DNA from: Faecalicoccus acidiformans
Lineage (GTDB): Bacteria; Bacillota_I; Bacilli_A; Erysipelotrichales; Erysipelotrichaceae
DNA: 59,098 bases
NCBI RefSeq assembly: GCF_014202635.1
Contig: NZ_JACHHD010000015.1
Location: 1 to 59,098 of the forward strand
Reading direction: 5' to 3'
This document shows, piece after piece, positions 52,977 through 59,098 of this stretch. The position numbers and the translations under genes were made by a program. How positions within the stretch are numbered: position 1 is the stretch's first letter; each line of letters starts with the position of its first letter. Below the pieces are notes generated by a model. It searched no databases and was not told the DNA's origin. It saw only the letters and a program-made list of their open reading frames with translations.

Positions 52977-55052
52977 ATGAGAGATTATTTAAGTTCTGAA
53001 GTCCGCAATGTAAGCGTGATCGGACATAGTGGAGCCGGTAAAACGAGTGTTTTGGAAGCTATGCTCTACTATACAAAAGCTACGGATCGCTTTGGGAAAA
53101 CATCGGATGGTAGCAGCATGATCGACTTTGATTCAGAAGAAATCAAACGTGGAATCTCAGTTTATACATCGATTGTTCCGATTGAGTGGGAAGAGTGCAA
53201 AATCAATTTTATCGATACGCCAGGCTATTTAGATTTCGTGGGTGAGAAACAAGCAGGTTTTGCGGTAGGAGACAGCTGCCTGATTGTTGTCAATGCGAAA
53301 GATGTCTTAGAATCAGGGACAAAAATAGCGTTTAAACAAGCAATCGAAGCCAAAAAACCAACGATTTTCTTTATCAATAAATTGGATGAAGAAAATACAA
53401 ACTTTGCAGATGCTTATGGACAGCTTCATGAAGAGTTTGGAAAATCGATCATCCCATTTGAAGTTCCGATTGTTGAAAACGGTGAAGTAGTAGGTTCCGT
53501 CAATATCATCAAAAACAAAGCATGGTACTATAAGGGCCCTAAAGCGAATTCCGAAATGGCTCAGCCGGTTCCAGAAGATATGGTTGATGAAGTCAGTATG
53601 TATAAAGACCAAATTGCAGAAGCCGTGGCAATGGGTGATGACGAGTTGATGGAAAAGTTCTTCTCAGGTGAAGAATTCACGGATGCAGAATTGACAAAAG
53701 GTGTCCGTATCGGTGTCCGTAATGGCGAAATATGTCCAGTATTCTCTGGAAGTGCTATTCAATCCATAGGGATCCAACGTCTGATGGATTTGATCATCTC
53801 TTATTTCCCAACCTATTCAGAGAAGGGAATGTATACGGCGACTACACCAAATGGTGTAAAGGTTGAACTTTTGACCTCTGAAACAGAAACATTAACAGCC
53901 CAAGTTTTTAAGACGATCGTAGACCCATTTGTAGGACGCATCTCTTATTTAAAGGTTTTGAGTGGAGTTCTGAGTTCTGATTCTGTTTTAGTTAATGCCA
54001 ACAATGGAAAACCAGAAAAAATAAGTTCGATCTATACGATCAAAGGAAAGCACCAGACTGCGGCAGGAAAATTATTCACAGGTGATATTGGAGCTTTGGT
54101 CAAACTGCAGAATACAAAGACAAATGATACTTTGTGTGAAAAAGGAAAGCTCTTGATCGCCGATCCAATCCAATTTGATGAACCGATGTTTGGACAAGCC
54201 ATTTTTCCAAAATCGAAAAATGACGAAGATAAGCTTTCAAATGGTTTAGCCCGTTTAGTAGAGGAAGATCCAACATTTAAAGTCGTTAACAATGCTGAAA
54301 CCAAAGAAACTGTTATTTATGGAATTGGGGACCAGCATTTGGATGTCATGCTGAATAAACTAAAGAATAAATATAAGGCCGAAGTCATTCTTCAAGATCC
54401 AAAAGTAACATATCGGGAAACGATTACGAAAAAAGCCATGGGAGAAGGACGCCATAAGAAGCAATCTGGAGGACATGGACAGTTTGGACATGTATTCGTT
54501 GAATTTGAACCGAATCCGGGAGTTGAGGAAATGGAATTTGATGAGCGTGTCTTCGGCGGTGCAGTTCCGAAACAATATTTCCCAGCTGTAGAAAATGGAT
54601 TACGTGAATGCTGCAACGAAGGCACATTAGCCGGATATAAAATGGTTAATATCAAAACTACGTTGACGGATGGAAAATATCACGATGTGGACTCCAGTGA
54701 GATGGCATTCAAATTGGCAGCGCGTCTTGCTTTCAAAGATGCAATGACCAAATGTCATCCTATCTTGTTAGAGCCGATCATGAATATCGTTGTTACAGTT
54801 CCGGATGAATATACGGGAGCCGTAATTGGAGATCTGAATAAACGTCGCGGGGCTATTATGGGGATGACGCCAGAAGATGGTGACCAAATCATTGAAGCGC
54901 AGGTACCAATGGCCGAGATGGCACGTTATTCTATCGAACTTCGCTCTATGACACAAGGGCTTGGACGATATACCATGGAAATGGATCGCTATGATCCGGT
55001 GCCGGAACCACAGGCTAGCCGCATCGTTCAAGCACATCAAAAAGAACAATGA
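52977..55052 (+). CDS. EF-G-like GTPase (EF-G II type paralogue)
   Basis: A 691-aa translational GTPase with all EF-G domains. G1 is GHSGAGKTS, G2 RGISVYTS, G4 NKLD, and domain IV and V are complete. G3 is DTPGYLDF: the catalytic histidine of canonical EF-G (DTPGH) is tyrosine at position 84, and the switch II region differs, as in EF-G II-type paralogues. These are not the main elongation factor; their role is uncertain. AGGAGGAT precedes the ATG. Twelve bases after the ankyrin gene. Confidence 0.9.
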   Translation: MRDYLSSEVRNVSVIGHSGAGKTSVLEAMLYYTKATDRFGKTSDGSSMIDFDSEEIKRGISVYTSIVPIEWEECKINFIDTPGYLDFVGEKQAGFAVGDSCLIVVNAKDVLESGTKIAFKQAIEAKKPTIFFINKLDEENTNFADAYGQLHEEFGKSIIPFEVPIVENGEVVGSVNIIKNKAWYYKGPKANSEMAQPVPEDMVDEVSMYKDQIAEAVAMGDDELMEKFFSGEEFTDAELTKGVRIGVRNGEICPVFSGSAIQSIGIQRLMDLIISYFPTYSEKGMYTATTPNGVKVELLTSETETLTAQVFKTIVDPFVGRISYLKVLSGVLSSDSVLVNANNGKPEKISSIYTIKGKHQTAAGKLFTGDIGALVKLQNTKTNDTLCEKGKLLIADPIQFDEPMFGQAIFPKSKNDEDKLSNGLARLVEEDPTFKVVNNAETKETVIYGIGDQHLDVMLNKLKNKYKAEVILQDPKVTYRETITKKAMGEGRHKKQSGGHGQFGHVFVEFEPNPGVEEMEFDERVFGGAVPKQYFPAVENGLRECCNEGTLAGYKMVNIKTTLTDGKYHDVDSSEMAFKLAARLAFKDAMTKCHPILLEPIMNIVVTVPDEYTGAVIGDLNKRRGAIMGMTPEDGDQIIEAQVPMAEMARYSIELRSMTQGLGRYTMEMDRYDPVPEPQASRIVQAHQKEQ

Positions 55053-55060
55053 TTCAAATA

Positions 55061-55088
55061 GAAGTCGTCTTGTGCGGCTTCTTTTTTT
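55061..55088 (+). terminator. terminator of the ankyrin/EF-G-like unit
   Basis: GAAGTCG (55061-55067) pairs with CGGCTTC (55075-55081), one G-T pair, then seven T. A TATAAT for the next gene is at 55101-55106. Confidence 0.75.
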
Positions 55089-55122
55089 CCTTGGTTTTGG
55101 TATAATAAAGCGCGGTGAGATT

Positions 55123-56865
55123 ATGAAAACTTTTCAACATTTTTTGACATACTATAAACCATATTTAGGCGTTTTCTTCTTAGACTTATTCTGTGCCTTT
55201 TTAGTTTCTGTTATCGATTTAGCATTTCCTTTGATCTTGACATATTGTACCGATGTCTTATTCATTCAAAAATCGGCCGAAATTTTGGACGGACTTTTGA
55301 TACTCGGCCTATTTTTATTCGGCATGTATTTGATTCGTGCGGTTTGCCGATACTATGTCAGTGCCCAGGGACACATCATGGGAAGTTATATGGAACGCGA
55401 TATGCGAAAGGATCTCTTTGATCAATATCAAAGATTGTCCTTCTCTTATTATGATCGTCATAATACGGGAATCATGATGTCGCGCGTTGTCAGTGATTTA
55501 TTTGAAATTTGCGAATTTGCACATCATGGCCCTGAAAATCTTTTCATTTCTTTAGTCAAGATTATAGGTTCATTTGTGATCTTAGCTTTTATTTTTTGGC
55601 CGCTGGCTTTAATTCTGTTTTTGGTAACGATGATCATGTTGGTTTTCAGCTATTTTCAGAACAAAAAGATGCAGGAGACCTTTATGGATAACCGTCGTAA
55701 GATTGGGGAAGTGAATGCATCTTTACAAGATTCTTTAGCGGGAATACGCATCGTTCAGTCTTTTACGAATGAGGAGATTGAAAAAACAAAATTTGAACAT
55801 TCTAATGATGAATTCTTGGAGTCTAAAAAGCGTAACTATCATGTCATGGGAACGTATTATTCTTTTAACAATTTTTTTCAAGGAATGCTTTATCTGACTG
55901 TGATCGTGGCAGGTGGTCTCTTTGTAGCTCAAGGAGAGCTGAGTCCTTTGACACTGGCCACGTTTGCACTTTATATCAACATTTTTGTAGCTCCAATTGA
56001 TATTTTGGTTGAATTTACAGAAATGTTCCAAAAAGGTTTTTCGGGGTTTAAGCGTTTTGAAGAAGTGATGAAGGAGATTCCAGAAATCCAGGATGCCAAA
56101 GATGCGAAGGATTTGGAACATGTTCGAGGAGACATTTGTTTTGAAGATGTTTCTTTTACATATAATAAAGAAGAATCGGTTCTAGAACACGTGAATCTGA
56201 CTATACCTGCAGGTCAAAAATTAGCTTTAGTAGGGCCAAGCGGCAGTGGTAAAACGACACTTTGTTCTTTGATTCCCCGGTTTTATGATGTGGACCAAGG
56301 ACGTGTTTTAGTGGATGGACAAGATGTCCGGGATTTAAAATTGAAATCTTTGCGACAGGCTATTGGCTTAGTTTCTCAAGATGTTTATTTATTTTCAGGC
56401 ACGATTGAGCAAAATATTCGTTATGGCAAACCGAATGCGACAACCAAAGAAATCGTTGAGGCTGCTAAAAAAGCGAATATTCACGAATTCATTCAATCTC
56501 TTCCTGAGGGTTATGATACTTATGTTGGAGAAAGAGGCGCTCGTTTATCCGGCGGGCAAAAACAGCGTATATCAATTGCTCGCGTTTTTTTGAAAAATCC
56601 AAAGATTTTAATCTTGGATGAAGCAACAAGCGCTTTGGATAATGAAAGTGAACGGATCATACAAAGTTCTTTGGATCGCTTGAGTGAAGGAAGGACGTGT
56701 ATAACGATCGCTCATCGTCTATCGACGATTCAGAATGCTGATGAGATCGTTGTGATCGATCAGGATGGGATGAAAGAAAAAGGAACTCACGAAGAACTTT
56801 TGAAAAAGAATGGAACTTATGCCCGATACTACCATCTTCAATTTTCGAAAGAAGAGGATGAGTAA
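55123..56865 (+). CDS. ABC exporter (half-transporter, MsbA/BmrA type)
   Basis: A 580-aa half-transporter: six membrane helices (1-310) then an ATPase (Walker A GPSGSGKTT, signature LSGGQKQR, Walker B ILILDEATS, H-loop AHRLST). It should function as a homodimer, exporting lipid or drug. ATG 55123 follows GGTGAGA; the frame is open upstream but has no ribosome site. The acetyltransferase fusion starts 21 bases later. Confidence 0.94.
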   Translation: MKTFQHFLTYYKPYLGVFFLDLFCAFLVSVIDLAFPLILTYCTDVLFIQKSAEILDGLLILGLFLFGMYLIRAVCRYYVSAQGHIMGSYMERDMRKDLFDQYQRLSFSYYDRHNTGIMMSRVVSDLFEICEFAHHGPENLFISLVKIIGSFVILAFIFWPLALILFLVTMIMLVFSYFQNKKMQETFMDNRRKIGEVNASLQDSLAGIRIVQSFTNEEIEKTKFEHSNDEFLESKKRNYHVMGTYYSFNNFFQGMLYLTVIVAGGLFVAQGELSPLTLATFALYINIFVAPIDILVEFTEMFQKGFSGFKRFEEVMKEIPEIQDAKDAKDLEHVRGDICFEDVSFTYNKEESVLEHVNLTIPAGQKLALVGPSGSGKTTLCSLIPRFYDVDQGRVLVDGQDVRDLKLKSLRQAIGLVSQDVYLFSGTIEQNIRYGKPNATTKEIVEAAKKANIHEFIQSLPEGYDTYVGERGARLSGGQKQRISIARVFLKNPKILILDEATSALDNESERIIQSSLDRLSEGRTCITIAHRLSTIQNADEIVVIDQDGMKEKGTHEELLKKNGTYARYYHLQFSKEEDE

Positions 56866-56886
56866 GGGCAATGAAGGAGAAACGAC

Positions 56887-57837
56887 ATGATCCGACCAAT
56901 TCACACAACAGATTTAGACGCGATTTATAAGATCTACGCTCATTATGTAAACACAACGGCTTATAATTTTGATGATCAACCGAAACCTTTTACAGTTTTT
57001 TGTCAAGAAATGAAAGCAATAGCGAGAACATATCCTTTTTATGTGGCAACGTACAAAGATGAAGTCCTAGGTTATGCTTATGTGCATCCGGCTTTTCAGA
57101 AAAAGGCATATCAGTATTGTGTAGAAGTAACGATCTATTTTAGAGAAGGAAATCATTATGGAATGGCTTCTAATTTGCTGGAGACATTAGAAAATGCGTG
57201 TCGGGAGAACTCGTTTCGCTGGATGATTTCCTGTATTACCGATTCGAATGATCGAAGCATTGCGTTTCACAAAAAACATGGATATATCCAAATGGGGAAG
57301 TTGCCAGAATGTGGTTGGAAAGGTGGCCAATGGAATGGAGTGATCTGGATGTGCAAAGATCTTTCATCTTCTTTTTCTTCTTTTATAGCAGACTCGGCGC
57401 AAGTGATAGGGGATGTTGAAATCGCTGAGGAATCCAGCATTTGGTTTGGATCTGTCGTTCGTGCGGATCAGGAAAAAATAACGATTGGTAAACAAACTAA
57501 TATTCAAGATCATTGTACACTGCATTGTTCTGTAGGGCATCCTCTTGTAATCAAAGATCGGGTTACCGTTGGGCACGGAGCGATTGTTCATGGATGTACG
57601 ATTGAAGACGAAGTGCTGATCGGGATGGGAGCAATCGTCCTTGATGGTGCTTATATTGGCTCTCACTCAATCATTGGAGCTGGGGCATTGATTCCAGAAG
57701 GTATGAAAGTTCCGGAAGGGTCTGTCGTTTTGGGCTGTCCTGGGACGATCCGTCATCAAATAACAGCTGAACAGCTGGAAAGAATCAAAAACAACGCGAT
57801 GGAGTATGTGGAACTCGCAAAACAGTATAAGGGGTAA
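56887..57837 (+). CDS. fusion of GNAT acetyltransferase and gamma-carbonic-anhydrase-like protein
   Basis: A 316-aa chain. Residues 1-154 are a GNAT N-acetyltransferase of the phosphinothricin-acetyltransferase type (IRPIHTTDLDAIYKIY start; acetyl-CoA loop near REGNHYGMASNLL). Residues 160-316 are a left-handed beta-helix of the gamma-carbonic-anhydrase/YrdA type with metal histidines His213, His230 and His235 (VGHGAIVHGC). The two are normally separate. An in-frame ATG at 57349 (Met155), preceded by GGAGTGATC, could start the second domain alone. It follows the ABC exporter by 21 bases and the hydrolase starts three bases after it. Confidence 0.85.
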   Translation: MIRPIHTTDLDAIYKIYAHYVNTTAYNFDDQPKPFTVFCQEMKAIARTYPFYVATYKDEVLGYAYVHPAFQKKAYQYCVEVTIYFREGNHYGMASNLLETLENACRENSFRWMISCITDSNDRSIAFHKKHGYIQMGKLPECGWKGGQWNGVIWMCKDLSSSFSSFIADSAQVIGDVEIAEESSIWFGSVVRADQEKITIGKQTNIQDHCTLHCSVGHPLVIKDRVTVGHGAIVHGCTIEDEVLIGMGAIVLDGAYIGSHSIIGAGALIPEGMKVPEGSVVLGCPGTIRHQITAEQLERIKNNAMEYVELAKQYKG

Positions 57838-57840
57838 ACT

Positions 57841-58965
57841 ATGGAAAATTTATTGAACTACGTTCATTTACGAAAAGATATTTCTTTCAAGGAACGAAAA
57901 CTAAATTCAGTCGATTTGTTGATCTTTAGTGAATTAGCCTACGTTGATTTTTCTATAGAAATGGAAAATGGTCCTATTCTATTGCCAGAGGCTTGTAGAC
58001 ACTATATTGAATCCCGTTCCCCTGAATATATCAAAGGTTATTTTTGTTTCTCAAACAACATACCTGTTTTGGTTCAAGAACTTTGCGAGTGTCCTCGGTT
58101 TGCTAATGTATGGATCCGGAAAGTAGAGCAATGTAATGACGATGAAAAAAAGATTCAATTTGGAGCGACTCTGTTCCAAATAGAAGATAAAGATATGATT
58201 GTGAGTTATCGAGGAACCGATGCGAGTATGACCGGATGGAAAGAAAATATGCAGATGACGTATATGGATGATTTGCCATGTCAAAAGATGGCGGTTTCGT
58301 TTTTTGATTCGATCATTGATGAGATTCCTGCGGAGTCTTATCTATTTGGCTTTTTTCAAAAGAAAAAGATCCCGAACTTCTATTTGACCGGCCACTCAAA
58401 AGGCGGACACTTGGCTATGTATACATTTTTAAATACTCAATATCCTGCTCAGGTCAAAAAATGTCAGGTGTTTGATGCACCCGGATTTCGTTCATCTTTT
58501 GTAAAGTCTTTAGAGAATCGGGATATATTTTCGCAAATTGAAAACATAAAACCGCAAGACTCGATTATTGGGTGCTTAATGGAGCATCCAGAAAAAGAAA
58601 CAGTTATTAAAGCACAAGAAGAAGGACTTCTTCAACACGATGCGTTTTATTGGTCAATTCAGCCGGAAGGCTTTGAGAAAACAAAGAGTTTATCGATTAA
58701 GAGTCATGATACGATTGCTTTGATCGATCGTCTGTTGCTGTCGAAGTCGGACGAACAAAAAAAAGAAGCAATCGATTTGATCTTTTCGATTTTGGATCGC
58801 TTGGATATTACATCTGTATCCGGATTGAATGAGATCCACTTTCGGCAGATTTTCCAAGGAGTTATCGAATTAAAAAATATGACACAGGAAGAACGAAAAT
58901 TCATGTTTGATATTATTCGATTTCTGGTCTCACAAACTGCCTCATGGATGAAAACACAAAAATAG
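57841..58965 (+). CDS. DUF2974/Mbeg1-like alpha/beta hydrolase
   Basis: A 374-aa protein of the lipase-like DUF2974 family. GHSKGGHLA carries the nucleophilic serine, SYRGTDAS is the oxyanion-hole-side motif, and a late SHDT is likely the catalytic histidine. No signal peptide. It probably hydrolyses an ester, substrate unknown. Three bases after the fusion gene, so co-transcribed. AAGGGG precedes the ATG. A terminator follows. Confidence 0.88.
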   Translation: MENLLNYVHLRKDISFKERKLNSVDLLIFSELAYVDFSIEMENGPILLPEACRHYIESRSPEYIKGYFCFSNNIPVLVQELCECPRFANVWIRKVEQCNDDEKKIQFGATLFQIEDKDMIVSYRGTDASMTGWKENMQMTYMDDLPCQKMAVSFFDSIIDEIPAESYLFGFFQKKKIPNFYLTGHSKGGHLAMYTFLNTQYPAQVKKCQVFDAPGFRSSFVKSLENRDIFSQIENIKPQDSIIGCLMEHPEKETVIKAQEEGLLQHDAFYWSIQPEGFEKTKSLSIKSHDTIALIDRLLLSKSDEQKKEAIDLIFSILDRLDITSVSGLNEIHFRQIFQGVIELKNMTQEERKFMFDIIRFLVSQTASWMKTQK

Positions 58966-59003
58966 GGATGGTTCTGTTAAATTTAAGAATCACCCTTTTT
59001 TTA
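58965..59003 (+). terminator. terminator of the exporter-fusion-hydrolase unit
   Basis: GGGATGGTTCT and AGAATCACCC form a stem with one bulge and one wobble, followed by seven T. Confidence 0.7.
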
Positions 59004-59049
59004 TGGCGCTTTAAATTCTGTTGGGGTTTTCCTAAATTCAATTTAAATC

Positions 59050-59081
59050 AAATTGGGGTGATTTCACCCCAATTTGTTTTT
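59050..59081 (+). terminator. second strong hairpin near the window end
   Basis: AAATTGGGGTGA (59050-59061) pairs perfectly with TCACCCCAATTT (59064-59075), a 12-base-pair stem with a two-base loop, then GTTTTT. It lies about 50 bases after the first terminator with no gene between. It may end a gene outside the window or be an element end. Confidence 0.55.
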
Positions 59082-59098
59082 AAAGGCTCGATTCTATG

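Noticed and set aside
1-59098. CRISPR arrays, tRNA or rRNA genes
   Set aside because: No regularly spaced identical repeats, no cloverleaf or rRNA-like stretches noticed in any intergenic gap.

Overview
The window is a low-GC Gram-positive (Bacillota) chromosome segment. Gene content and order point to the Erysipelotrichia or a close relative. This is an inference from several signs: a DUF3196-type gene directly upstream of tig, glgC-glgD-glgA glycogen genes, a non-sporulation-looking sigma factor in the position where Bacillus subtilis has sigH, short intergenic gaps and strong AT-rich sigma-A promoters. A superoxide reductase and a monomeric [FeFe] hydrogenase indicate a strict, probably gut-dwelling, anaerobe.

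Bases 1-3000 are accessory. They hold three small DNA-binding or replication-type proteins of the kind found in conjugative elements and plasmids, a set of four degenerate ~25-bp-spaced repeats, an Ig-like lipoprotein, one small unknown minus-strand gene and repeat-rich non-coding DNA. No integrase, transposase or clear attachment site is visible, so this is an edge or remnant of an element. From about 3067 onward the DNA is core-like: long genes, tight spacing, strong promoters and terminators.

The core part in order: MATE exporter plus DUF885 lipoprotein peptidase (3.1-6.2 kb); LemA and TPM-domain membrane proteins on the minus strand (6.5-8.2 kb); a protein-quality block DUF3196-tig-lon-engB (8.3-13.3 kb); a PurF-like paralogue without the catalytic cysteine plus a nitroreductase (13.3-15.2 kb); DUF1836, DegV and nadE; an S24-type repressor facing a Y-family polymerase/YolD pair (18.8-21.1 kb); [FeFe] hydrogenase; HAD phosphatase plus RluA; CPA2 antiporter; prepilin-peptidase-like protein; a second RluA; superoxide reductase; ClC-type channel; a fused MacB-like ABC protein (28.7-31.3 kb); glycogen synthesis glgCDA plus DUF523 (31.5-35.6 kb); HPr; DUF969-DUF979-pcp cluster (36.1-39.3 kb); pgm; Lrp/AsnC plus aminotransferase; gap; a 54-aa acidic ORF; cysS-mrnC-rlmB-sigma-rpmG-secE-nusG (44.3-48.4 kb); HAD-IIA; secG-rnr-LOG (49.2-52.1 kb); ankyrin protein plus EF-G paralogue; ABC exporter; an acetyltransferase/gamma-carbonic-anhydrase fusion; and a DUF2974 alpha/beta hydrolase. 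No tRNA, rRNA, CRISPR or complete insertion sequence was seen.

Links between genes: pgm and the glgCDA operon, 8 kb apart, carry closely similar CcpA-type cre boxes in their upstream regions, so glucose-1-phosphate supply and glycogen synthesis may be co-regulated. HPr lies between them, and its regulatory serine (Ser46) is the residue through which CcpA is normally activated. Several single genes (DUF1836, nadE, RluA, ClC channel, prepilin peptidase) lack a ribosome-binding site and have a -10-like element about 6-7 bases before the ATG, which suggests leaderless transcripts. The most unusual single gene is the GNAT/gamma-carbonic-anhydrase fusion, which has an internal ribosome-binding site and ATG exactly at the domain junction.
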